A stretch of 15,541 bases of DNA from NCBI GenBank assembly GCA_012512295.1, contig JAAZDI010000349.1, positions 1-15,541 on the forward strand, given 5' to 3'. Under the pieces are notes generated by a model. That model was not told the DNA's origin. It searched no databases and saw only the letters and a list, made by a program, of their open reading frames with translations. The stretch's first letter is position 1, and each line of letters begins with the position of its first letter. Of this stretch, positions 1 through 6,912 are shown one piece after another. The DNA is from Syntrophomonadaceae bacterium. Its GTDB lineage: Bacteria; Bacillota; Ch66; Ch109. The position numbers and the translations under genes are program-made.

Positions 1-1284
1 CTGGCTAAAGCCGCCGTGCGTTCCCAAGCTAAAGCCTATACGGTTGAAGGTGCGCAGCAAACCCCAATCGGAAGTGTCGGGATTACTTTACCCACGTCGT
101 CTGCCGTAGCATACTGCAAGATAAAAATCATGGACAAGGATGCCACCAGTTTAGTTAAATGGGTAAGTTCAAACGATAACATAGTTGCGATCAATGATCA
201 AAATGATCAAGGTAAAACCGTGAAACTTGAAGCCAAAAATCCAGGCCAAGCGATAATAACAGCTTACCGAGATTATGCGGGTGCATCGGCAGCCAACGAT
301 TGGATCTTGCGATTTACCGTTAACGTGAATAGCGGTGGCGGCGGCGGTGGCGGTGGTGGTGGATCCACTTTCACCGGGACAACCGTTACCACCAGTGGGG
401 GAACAGTAACTGGCAGCGGAGCGACCATTGAAATCCCTGCAAACGCGATGAGTGGCAGCTTCAAGGTTAAAATTGAAATAGTCAGCAATACCTCCAATCT
501 GCCGATGGCAGAAAACCTGGTTAGCGATGTCGTAGAAATTACTAAGGATAAAAGTGGCAAGTTCGACAAGCCAGTCACTATTACGCTAACCTATGATAAG
601 AGCAAAGTTGATTTAAGCAAGCAAAAAATCAGCCTCTACTGGCTGGATGGCCAGATTTGGAGAGAATTGGATAATATTCAAATTGATGAAGTCAATGGCA
701 AGATTAGCGGTGAGATAGATCACTTTACTAAATTTGCTGTGTTGGCGACCGATATCGACAAAGCTACCTTCCCGGATATAGTTGGACATTGGGCCGAGGC
801 AAATATCGAAGCTCTAGTTAATGCCGGTGTTATTACCGGCTACCCGGATGGAACCTTCAAACCCAATAAAACTATTACCCGGGCCGAATTTGCCACCGCG
901 GTAGTCAAAGCCTTTAACTTGGCACCTAAGAGCGGTAAAGTATTTAATGATACCGCTAACCATTGGGCAAAAGACTACATTGCCACAGCCGCTGCCTATG
1001 GTTATGTCAGCGGTTACAATGACACCACCTTTGGCCCGAATGATCTGATCACTCGGGAACAAATGGCTTTACTAATTGTGAATGCTACCGGGCTTACAGA
1101 AGCCAACAATGCCAAGACTTTTGTCGATGAAGCAAATATCTCGGATTGGGCCAAAGACGGCGTAGCCATTGCCAGCGGTAACAATTTGATTACCGGCTAT
1201 CCGGATAACACCTTTAAACCAAAAGGTAATGCCACCAGGGCGGAAGCGGTCACTATTCTGCTCAACGCCTTAACTCTAGAGTAG
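1..1284 (+). CDS. SLH-domain surface protein, 5'-partial
   Basis: The frame is already open at base 1 and no signal peptide is present, so the true start lies left of the window; the GTG at 16 has no ribosome binding site and is probably internal. Numbering residues from base 1, residues about 10-110 look like a bacterial Ig-like (Big2-type) domain. A run of ten glycines follows at 112-121, then a beta-rich module at about 125-250 ending in the motif DHFTKFAVL. Three SLH repeats occupy about 257-307, 315-365 and 374-426, with the typical HWA, GYPDGTFKP and TRAE motifs. SLH triplets bind secondary cell wall polymers non-covalently and hold proteins on the Gram-positive surface (family knowledge). 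The C-terminal half closely resembles that of the next gene, so the two are tandem paralogues. The role of the N-terminal part is unknown. A rho-independent terminator follows. Confidence 0.9.
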   Translation: MAKAAVRSQAKAYTVEGAQQTPIGSVGITLPTSSAVAYCKIKIMDKDATSLVKWVSSNDNIVAINDQNDQGKTVKLEAKNPGQAIITAYRDYAGASAANDWILRFTVNVNSGGGGGGGGGGSTFTGTTVTTSGGTVTGSGATIEIPANAMSGSFKVKIEIVSNTSNLPMAENLVSDVVEITKDKSGKFDKPVTITLTYDKSKVDLSKQKISLYWLDGQIWRELDNIQIDEVNGKISGEIDHFTKFAVLATDIDKATFPDIVGHWAEANIEALVNAGVITGYPDGTFKPNKTITRAEFATAVVKAFNLAPKSGKVFNDTANHWAKDYIATAAAYGYVSGYNDTTFGPNDLITREQMALLIVNATGLTEANNAKTFVDEANISDWAKDGVAIASGNNLITGYPDNTFKPKGNATRAEAVTILLNALTLE

Positions 1285-1376
1285 GTGAGAATCACATATC
1301 TTACTTAAAAGGTAGGATATAATAAACCCTGTATGCATGGAGTTAACCGCGGTCAGCGAAAATTGCCTGGGAAAGG

Positions 1377-1414
1377 ACTCCCCCAGGGTTGGGCATACCC
1401 CGGGGGAGTTTTTT
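1377..1414 (+). terminator. Rho-independent terminator after first SLH gene
   Basis: ACTCCCCC (1377-1384) pairs perfectly with GGGGGAGT (1402-1409). GGG (1386-1388) also pairs with CCC (1398-1400) above an A/C mismatch, and the stem ends in a run of six T. This is a strong intrinsic terminator about 90 bases after the SLH stop codon. The left arm can alternatively pair upstream (CCTGGG at 1366-1371 with CCCAGG at 1382-1387), so an attenuator-like role is possible but unproven. Confidence 0.85.
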
Positions 1415-1639
1415 ACAATACGCTTAGAATGCACCTGCGAATAGTGATCTATTTTCAGCCGTGGTTGCACCCGGCGGGTACGGGCGGTTAATAACTTATT
1501 AAAGTATGTACTTAATAATGCTGTAGCGTCTATATGCAACTAAGCGAATTCCGATATATGTCAATAAAGGAAGGGACGACTTAAACATACAATTAATCTA
1601 TATGCTAAAGGTGTGTAGAAGAAAAAGGGTGGTAAATAA
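1415..1639. other. Intergenic leader of second SLH gene
   Basis: Together with 1285-1376 this makes about 355 bases without a gene. It holds a compact GC palindrome at 1469-1479 (ACCCG, one G, CGGGT). It also holds a 9-bp inverted repeat with one bulged A at 1497-1519 (TTATTAAAGT and ACTTAATAA around ATGT). I found no convincing sigma-A promoter: TTGCAC at 1465-1470 has no good -10 box at the right spacing. A TATAAT hexamer at 1318-1323 lacks a recognisable -35. No known riboswitch family was recognised. Confidence 0.4.
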
Positions 1640-3259
1640 ATGTGGTTTGTTAAAAACCGAAAATCAATTAGTAAATGCCTGGCTCTCATGTTAACGTTGG
1701 CCATGCTCGGTGGAAGCATGTTTTTTGGAGGGGTTCTTAAGATTAAAATAGCTGGAGCAGCCAGCCTGACTTCCAGCTATGAAATTTTGAAAAATCAGTA
1801 TGCCAGTTTTATTGACCGACTAAAAAACCCAGGGGGAGATGTACCTGGGGCCACCGATGCGGAAATAGCAGCGTTTTTAGCTGATTTGGATAACGAAGTA
1901 AAAAAACGAGGCACTCTCACTGAGGCAAATTTCAATACAATTATGTACGAGACCTTAGAAGATGTTATAACCTGGAGACAGCACCGAACCATCTTCAACG
2001 CGCTACTCCAATCCTTTAGCGAGGAAATTGCTTATACGCTGATGAACGGTGAACTTCACCCTAGCCTGATCCCCTTGCGCAACGCGGTCAAAGACAGTGT
2101 CTTAGGAACCGGCAATAACTCCGGTGGCGGGGGCGGAGGAGGCGGCGGTGGTGGAGCGGTCAATCAGCCTAACCCTTCCACACCGCAGGACGAAACAGCA
2201 ACCGAGATTGAGCAACAGTTAGCTGCTGGCAAAGATGTCGTTCAACTCAGTGCTGCTCAAAACGAGGACTCAATCACCATTTCCGGTGATTCCCTCAAAG
2301 AGATCAATATTGCCGGTAAAGGGCTGGAAATCACAATTAGCGGCGTAACCTTCCGACTGCCGCCAGCCGCCTTAGATTTACCTGATGATCAGACCTTTAC
2401 CCTCGGTGTTCGCCAACTCAGCCAGACAGAAGCCAAAAACGCAGTCTTGCAACTCTCCGCCGGTAACAAATTGATTGGTCCGGTCTATGAGTTTAGCGCG
2501 ACCACCGAAGGCAGTTTGACTGGCGTTCAGTTTAAGAAACCAGTTACGGTTGTCTTGTCTTATGCCGATCTTAATCTCACTAGCGAAGAAGTGGATACCC
2601 TTGATGTCGGCTATTACAACGAAACCCAAAAAAGATGGGAACGGCAAAATGGCCAAGTTGATCGGGCAAAAAAGACGATCAGCTTTACCATCAACCATTG
2701 CAGCAAGTACGCCATTATCTCAGTCAACGAAGCTAGTGAGCAGCAATTAACTGACCTTACCGGACACTGGGCTGCCGCCAACATTAATAAACTGGTGGCC
2801 AAGGGAGCCATCCAAGGCTATCCAGACGGTCAGTTTAAGCCGAACAATCAAATCACCCGAGCTGAATTTGCCACGGTGGTGGTCAAAGCCTACCAACTCC
2901 CGGCGAAAAGTGGCAAGGTCTTTGACGATACTGCGAATCACTGGGCCAAGGAATATATTGCTACCGCGGCGGCAGCCGGCCTGGTCAATGGTTACGACTC
3001 GACCAAGTTTGGCCCGAATGATCCAGTCACCCGAGAACAGATGGCTGTCATGATCGTCAAGGCCAACCAACTTAAACCGACTTCCGCCAGCTATACATTT
3101 GCTGACGGGGCCGATATCGCCGACTGGGCAAAAGACGCAGTGATGACCGCCAGTGAAAATAACCTAATCACCGGCTACCCGGACAACACCTTTAAACCTA
3201 AAGGCCAGGCCACCAGAGCCGAGGCCGTCACCCTAATCGTGAAAGCCTTGAAACTGTAA
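1640..3259 (+). CDS. SLH-domain surface protein (full length)
   Basis: This is a 539-residue exported protein. The ATG at 1640 is preceded by a purine-rich site (AAGGGTGG, about 1624-1631). Residues 1 to about 41 form a long signal peptide with a basic start, a hydrophobic core and a likely cut near AGAA-S. Residues about 42-155 are predicted helical and resemble no domain I know. Eleven glycines at 162-172 form a hinge. Residues about 185-362 are a beta-rich module ending in NHCSKYAII, matching the corresponding module of the upstream gene, including the KPVT segment. Three SLH repeats lie at about 371-420, 428-478 and 487-539 and are nearly superimposable on the neighbour's. It is likely anchored to a cell wall polymer, with the N-terminal half displayed. 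The ligand or activity of that half is unknown. It has its own terminator, so it may be transcribed alone. Confidence 0.93.
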   Translation: MWFVKNRKSISKCLALMLTLAMLGGSMFFGGVLKIKIAGAASLTSSYEILKNQYASFIDRLKNPGGDVPGATDAEIAAFLADLDNEVKKRGTLTEANFNTIMYETLEDVITWRQHRTIFNALLQSFSEEIAYTLMNGELHPSLIPLRNAVKDSVLGTGNNSGGGGGGGGGGGAVNQPNPSTPQDETATEIEQQLAAGKDVVQLSAAQNEDSITISGDSLKEINIAGKGLEITISGVTFRLPPAALDLPDDQTFTLGVRQLSQTEAKNAVLQLSAGNKLIGPVYEFSATTEGSLTGVQFKKPVTVVLSYADLNLTSEEVDTLDVGYYNETQKRWERQNGQVDRAKKTISFTINHCSKYAIISVNEASEQQLTDLTGHWAAANINKLVAKGAIQGYPDGQFKPNNQITRAEFATVVVKAYQLPAKSGKVFDDTANHWAKEYIATAAAAGLVNGYDSTKFGPNDPVTREQMAVMIVKANQLKPTSASYTFADGADIADWAKDAVMTASENNLITGYPDNTFKPKGQATRAEAVTLIVKALKL

Positions 3260-3292
3260 GCCATAATCAAAGGTATCTTATGAACGCAAAGT

Positions 3293-3350
3293 CCTCCATC
3301 CGCCCGGTTTTGCGGAATCATGCCGCTGCCAGGTGGTGGAGGCCTTTTTT
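3293..3350 (+). terminator. Rho-independent terminator after second SLH gene
   Basis: CCTCCA (3293-3298) pairs with TGGAGG (3337-3342), extended by a T-G and a C-G pair. The large loop contains a smaller GCGG/CCGC hairpin (3312-3326). A run of six T closes it at 3345-3350. This separates the SLH pair from the polysaccharide genes. Confidence 0.85.
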
Positions 3351-3353
3351 AGC

Positions 3354-3386
3354 ATAATCAGAAGTATAAGCGGACTTTCTGATTAT
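3354..3386. repeat. Inverted repeat (10-bp perfect stem)
   Basis: ATAATCAGAA (3354-3363) and TTCTGATTAT (3377-3386) are exact inverted copies around a 13-base loop. GT/AC bases inside the loop can extend the stem. There is no T-run after it on either strand, so it does not look like a terminator. It could be an operator or simply a palindrome; the role is unknown. Confidence 0.6.
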
Positions 3387-3455
3387 AAGAATAAAACCAA
3401 TCCAACAATTTCCTACGGGATTTCTTGCCTTTAGAGGTTTGAAATACAAAATAAC

Positions 3456-3485
3456 CTGTCACCTTTGTAAAAAATATGATATAAT
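3456..3485 (+). promoter_or_regulatory. Possible sigma-A promoter
   Basis: A perfect TATAAT (3480-3485) lies 18 bases downstream of CTGTCA (3456-3461), which matches TTGACA at four of six positions. If used, it would give a leader of nearly 400 bases before the gene at 3885. Confidence 0.4.
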
Positions 3486-3727
3486 TTTGTCATCATAATT
3501 CCAAGTGAGGGATTTTGCGGTTGCCGTGCATATTTTTGATCTAACTTCCTAATATTTCGACTCTTTCGTGTACTCTGTAACGCATAAGCAAACTATTATC
3601 TAGACACATCGTCTAACAATTACAGAACCATTCACATAAAAATGATTTGACAAGTACCTTAGCGACCAAGACATAAAAACACCTAGCCAGCAATTAGGCA
3701 TAAACACTCTAATAACTATAGAAATGT

Positions 3728-3774
3728 CCATTACATAATCAAACAATCTGCCAATTACATAACGATTCAATTTA
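3728..3774. repeat. Imperfect tandem duplication of about 23 bp
   Basis: Two adjacent units, 3728-3750 and 3751-3774, both start with CCA and contain ATTACATAA (3730-3738 and 3754-3762), then a CAAT-containing tail. They are degenerate copies in AT-rich DNA, so chance similarity cannot be excluded. Confidence 0.4.
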
Positions 3775-3796
3775 ACAATTATACTACAACACAATC

Positions 3797-3832
3797 TAGT
3801 ATTGGGTTTAATATCGAGTTTAGTATTGAGTA
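3797..3832. repeat. Three tandem 12-bp repeats
   Basis: The units are TAGTATTGGGTT, TAATATCGAGTT and TAGTATTGAGTA, directly abutting, with consensus TAGTATTGAGTT. They end about 50 bases before the start of the next gene. The spacing of about one helical turn would suit a DNA-binding regulator, but this is inference. Confidence 0.6.
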
Positions 3833-3884
3833 AAACAAGGAGATTTATCGATCACCTAATCACACAACAAAGTAGGTGGGTACA

Positions 3885-4499
3885 TTGTCTAGAAAGAAAA
3901 GATCTGCGCCCACGTCGCTGCAACGCAAACTGATAATCGGACTAGGCGTATATCTTGGATTAATGTTTATCGCGGGCTTTTGGTTTGTTTCGCAGAAGTC
4001 AGGGTTAAATCCACTAAACTCGCAGGCTTCCATAGATAATCAGGGTCAAATGGATTTATCTTTTCTCGATCAGCTAATCACAGAGATGGCTCAGTTACAG
4101 GATGAACACAACCCAAATAACCAAGGGGGGGCAGGCACCTATCCCCCGATCCTGGATTACCAGCCCGGATACGGTGATTTACCGGTTAGTCCATATGATC
4201 CAAGTGGGATGAACCCGCCACAGTCAGACGGAACCGGCCAGCAACCCAATTCGCCAAATTCGGTAATTAGCGCGGATCGGCTCAGTGAATTGCAAGACGA
4301 AGTAACTGTTGCCGACCGCATGCGGGCTCTGAATATCGTCCGAAAAAAACTGAGCGCCGAAGATATCCGTCAACTAATTAGTTGGACAAGTGGGGGAATA
4401 ACCTCTGACGAAAAGGAAGAGATAGCCAAACTATTACGCTCCCGTCTCTCGCCGGAAGAAATCAGTGAGGTAAAAGCTCTATATAACAAATATCAATAA
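3885..4499 (+). CDS. Single-pass membrane protein of unknown function
   Basis: I do not recognise this family. The TTG at 3885 is chosen because AGGTGGG (3874-3880) lies at normal spacing before it; the in-frame GTG at 3876 sits inside that site. The 204-residue product starts with a basic segment (SRKKR), then one membrane helix at about 16-35, so N-in/C-out topology is likely. A Gln/Asn/Pro/Gly-rich, probably disordered linker covers about 75-128. The C-terminal region (about 129-204) is charged and predicted helical, with two similar segments containing LSAEDI and LSPEEI. It sits between the long leader and the Wzz-like gene, which suggests a part in polysaccharide assembly or its control, but no catalytic motif is visible. 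It could also be a regulatory anchor or an anti-sigma-like protein; neither has direct support. Confidence 0.75.
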   Translation: MSRKKRSAPTSLQRKLIIGLGVYLGLMFIAGFWFVSQKSGLNPLNSQASIDNQGQMDLSFLDQLITEMAQLQDEHNPNNQGGAGTYPPILDYQPGYGDLPVSPYDPSGMNPPQSDGTGQQPNSPNSVISADRLSELQDEVTVADRMRALNIVRKKLSAEDIRQLISWTSGGITSDEKEEIAKLLRSRLSPEEISEVKALYNKYQ

Positions 4500-4577
4500 A
4501 AATATCAAGCGCCAATTAATGTATTAACCAGCCCATGAACCGCTAGGTACAACTACTGATGCAAATAGTTTGTATTT

Positions 4578-4606
4578 TTGTCATGCTGAACGCACTGAAG
4601 AATCTT
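4578..4606 (+). repeat. Dispersed intergenic repeat, copy A
   Basis: This 29-base stretch matches 24 of 29 positions with 6866-6894, also intergenic. Both contain a TCATNCTGAAC core and a TGAAG-ATCTT end. It resembles the widespread TCATTCTGAGCGAAG-type interspersed repeats seen in many bacterial genomes. The surrounding intergenic gap (4500-4664) shows nothing else beyond the ribosome binding site of the next gene. Confidence 0.6.
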
Positions 4607-4664
4607 ACGAATTAATTCTCTTACAAACCGCAAAAATTACAGCCACTGATTTGGAGGATATAAG

Positions 4665-6038
4665 TTGAAACAGCCAGCACAGAGTCAAATACGGGAAGAC
4701 AACCTCAGGCTTGAGGGGCATTATGATCAGGAGGACGTTATTGATTTACGAGAATATATAACGATTATCAAAAAATGGCGTTGGGTCATCGCCTTGCTCA
4801 CCCTGTGCGCCGTGGTCACCAGCGGGCTCATCAGTTATTTTGTCCTGACGCCGATTTACCAGACCAAATCTGTCTTAATGGTCACCCAGCCGGGAGCTAG
4901 CCTTGAGCGCCGTACAACCACCAATCAGACTGACCTGGAATCAGTGGTTAGTACCATGTCATCGATTCCCCAGCTAACCATGAATACCTACGTGGCCCAG
5001 GTAAAAAACAACACCCTGATGGAACAGACCATTAACGCCTTAGGGGATAAAGGCCAGGGCTTAACCGCCGAGGTCTTGCTTGGCATGATCGATGTTCAGG
5101 CCATCAAAGACACGAACTTGCTCGAGCTTACAGTCTCCCATCCGAACCCGCAGTTAGCGGCGGATATCGCTAACACCCTGCAGCAGCAATTTATCAATTT
5201 TATCTCCGAGAACAACCAGGAACAGATGAAAAAGTCAGTCGAATTTCTGCAGGGCCAGATTAGTGTGGAAGAGCAAAAATTGGCCGAGGCCAGTTCTGAA
5301 CTGCAGCGTCTGGAGGCGGAACCGCGAAACCTGAACTTTCTGCAAAAAGAGATTGAAAGTAAATATACGGACCTCAGTAAGTATCAGTCCCTGGCTAATC
5401 AGGCTCGATATGACTTTCAGCAGACCCTGGCGGGAAGGAATCGCTTAATCGAACAGCTAGAGAATGTCCCCCCCACGATCGTGGTGGATAGGGAAGCGGG
5501 CAAAGAAGAAATAAACCCGGCCTATGTCTCTTTGAATGACGCCCTGATCCATAAAGAGACCGATCTGGCGGAAAAGGCCGCCCAACTGGACGCGGCGGAG
5601 GAAATTATCAGGATCTTGAGTGGGGAAATCCGCGCCTTGCAGGCTGAGGCTTCGGAAAAGAAATTGGCCATGGATCGCTTGACCGAAACTCTGGAGCAGG
5701 CGAAAAAGACCTATAATCTGCTCGACGAAAAAAGGACTCAGACCCAGATCATTCAGGCGGTTAATTTAGGGGAAACCAGTTTGCTCCCGGTCTCGCCGGC
5801 CCCGGTTCCGACGAGTCCGGTTAAACCCAATAAGCAGCTAAATATGGCCATCGCCGGGATCCTGGGCCTAATGCTTTCGATTTTATTGGCTTTCCTTCTG
5901 GAATTCCTGGATAACACCATTAAGGACGCTGAAGATGTCCAGAAGGTTTTTGATCTGCCGGTCCTGGGCAACATCCCGATCTTAGACGAATCTGAGACAC
6001 AAGGTAAAGAAAAATACGGGCGAGGGAAAAACAGTTAA
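4665..6038 (+). CDS. cpsC: Wzz/CpsC-type chain-length determinant and kinase activator
   Basis: This 457-residue polysaccharide co-polymerase starts at TTG 4665, with GGAGG at 4653-4657. A Wzz-type N-terminal domain begins near VIDLREYITIIKKW (about 25-38), followed by membrane helix 1 (about 39-60). The long extracytoplasmic part has heptad-like coiled-coil segments at about 185-265 and 295-365. A Pro-rich segment (SPAPVPTSPVKP, about 377-388) precedes membrane helix 2 (about 393-415), as is typical of this family. The cytoplasmic tail contains DNTIKDAEDVQKVFDLPVLGNIP, the segment that in relatives contacts and activates the BY-kinase. At 457 residues it is much longer than Gram-positive CpsC/CapA (about 230) and closer to GNVR-type proteobacterial forms, but it lacks the fused kinase, which is encoded by the next gene. 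It likely controls glycan chain length and export at the membrane. Confidence 0.9.
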   Translation: MKQPAQSQIREDNLRLEGHYDQEDVIDLREYITIIKKWRWVIALLTLCAVVTSGLISYFVLTPIYQTKSVLMVTQPGASLERRTTTNQTDLESVVSTMSSIPQLTMNTYVAQVKNNTLMEQTINALGDKGQGLTAEVLLGMIDVQAIKDTNLLELTVSHPNPQLAADIANTLQQQFINFISENNQEQMKKSVEFLQGQISVEEQKLAEASSELQRLEAEPRNLNFLQKEIESKYTDLSKYQSLANQARYDFQQTLAGRNRLIEQLENVPPTIVVDREAGKEEINPAYVSLNDALIHKETDLAEKAAQLDAAEEIIRILSGEIRALQAEASEKKLAMDRLTETLEQAKKTYNLLDEKRTQTQIIQAVNLGETSLLPVSPAPVPTSPVKPNKQLNMAIAGILGLMLSILLAFLLEFLDNTIKDAEDVQKVFDLPVLGNIPILDESETQGKEKYGRGKNS

Positions 6039-6051
6039 GGGAAAAACAGTT
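6024..6051 (+). repeat. 13-bp direct duplication at gene junction
   Basis: GGGAAAAACAGTT occurs at 6024-6036 and again at 6039-6051, offset by 15 bases, spanning the stop codon of the Wzz-like gene. It probably arose by slippage or a small duplication and lengthened the spacer before the kinase gene. Confidence 0.7.
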
Positions 6052-6070
6052 CGAGAGAGGAGAACAACAG

Positions 6071-6856
6071 TTGGACGAACGTAACGAGTTAAGGCTGGTA
6101 ACCCACTACAACCCGAAATCACCGGTAGCGGAGGCTTACCGCATCCTGCGGACTAACCTTAACTTTGCCGGCCTTGATCGACCTTTTAAAACCTTGTTGA
6201 TCACCAGCGTGGGCCCTTCCGATGGTAAAAGTACGACCCTGGGTAATCTGGGAATCGCCATGGCCCAGGCCGGGGTAGCTACTTTGATTATTGATTGTGA
6301 CCTGCGGAAACCAATGCAGCACAAGATTTTTAATCAACATAATTTAAAGGGGTTTACCAATCTCCTGGTTGACCGGAGCGTGACCGGCGAGGAGCTAATC
6401 CGGGATACCGAAATACCCCGGTTAAAGCTGTTAACCTCTGGTCCGATACCACCGAATCCCTCGGAACTCCTGGCCTCTAAACGCACTTTCCAGGTGATCG
6501 AAGAACTGCAGGAGAAGTTTCAATTGATTCTGATCGACTCGCCCCCGGTCGTCGCGGTCGCTGATGCGGCTATTCTCGCGGCCAAGGTGGATGGCGTGAT
6601 CGTGGTGATTCGCTCCCACGTCACCCGACTGGACCTGGCCACCCAGGCGAAAAGCCTGTTAGACAAAGCCAATGCCAATATCTTAGGGGTGGTCTTGAAC
6701 GGGGTCCCCATGAGCGGCGACGATTATTATTACTACTATTATTATGGCCACGGCAACACCAAAAAGAAGGGCGTCCTGGCTATGCTGGAGCGGTCACTTG
6801 GCTCGCCTTTTCAGCGGTGGCGGCAGAAACGAGCCAGCGGTTTCGACGAGGACTAG
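6071..6856 (+). CDS. cpsD: CpsD/CapB-type bacterial tyrosine autokinase (BY-kinase)
   Basis: This cytoplasmic 261-residue tyrosine kinase starts at TTG 6071, with an AGGAG-type site at about 6058-6062. All P-loop elements are visible: Walker A SVGPSDGKST (46-55), Walker A' TLIIDCDLRKP (71-81) and Walker B LILIDSPP (152-159). The EAYRILRTNL segment (21-30) corresponds to the oligomerisation helix of CapB-type kinases. A cluster of seven consecutive tyrosines (219-225) is the expected site of trans-autophosphorylation. In family members, phosphorylation cycles with the Wzz-like partner and sets polysaccharide output. The odd feature is that the tyrosine cluster is not terminal: about 36 further residues follow, rich in Lys and Arg. 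It lies 32 bases after its activator gene and is followed by the cognate phosphatase. Confidence 0.95.
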   Translation: MDERNELRLVTHYNPKSPVAEAYRILRTNLNFAGLDRPFKTLLITSVGPSDGKSTTLGNLGIAMAQAGVATLIIDCDLRKPMQHKIFNQHNLKGFTNLLVDRSVTGEELIRDTEIPRLKLLTSGPIPPNPSELLASKRTFQVIEELQEKFQLILIDSPPVVAVADAAILAAKVDGVIVVIRSHVTRLDLATQAKSLLDKANANILGVVLNGVPMSGDDYYYYYYYGHGNTKKKGVLAMLERSLGSPFQRWRQKRASGFDED

Positions 6857-6865
6857 GAACCATTC

Positions 6866-6894
6866 TTGTCATTCTGAACAAAGTGAAGGATCTT
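6866..6894 (+). repeat. Dispersed intergenic repeat, copy B
   Basis: This is the second copy of the 29-base element at 4578-4606, with five mismatches. It fills most of the 56-base gap between the kinase and phosphatase genes without an obvious role. Confidence 0.6.
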
Positions 6895-6912
6895 TCCTTA
6901 TAAGGTGAGAAA

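Larger units (their letters stand above)
3387..3884. other. Long AT-rich non-coding leader
   Basis: About 500 bases are much richer in A+T than the flanking genes and contain no believable ORF. Seen in it are a TATAAT box near 3480, a small TAGAC/GTCTA hairpin at 3601-3615, an isolated TTGACA at 3647-3652 with only a poor -10 (CATAAA, 19-base spacer), two imperfect copies of a unit of about 23 bases at 3728-3774, and a triple 12-bp repeat at 3797-3832. It probably acts as a promoter and regulatory leader for the gene at 3885 and perhaps the whole polysaccharide cluster. No known RNA family was recognised. Confidence 0.45.

Noticed and set aside
273..578. Minus-strand ORF with a polyproline run
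   Set aside because: It is the antisense shadow of the polyglycine hinge of the SLH gene and has no ribosome binding site or domain.
1285..1376. Known riboswitch upstream of the first terminator
   Set aside because: None of the conserved cores I know (c-di-GMP, preQ1, fluoride, SAM, c-di-AMP) is present; only alternative pairing with the terminator is seen.
3647..3677. Promoter with TTGACA at 3647
   Set aside because: The -35 is perfect but the only -10 candidate (CATAAA) needs a 19-base spacer and matches poorly, so it is not listed as a feature.
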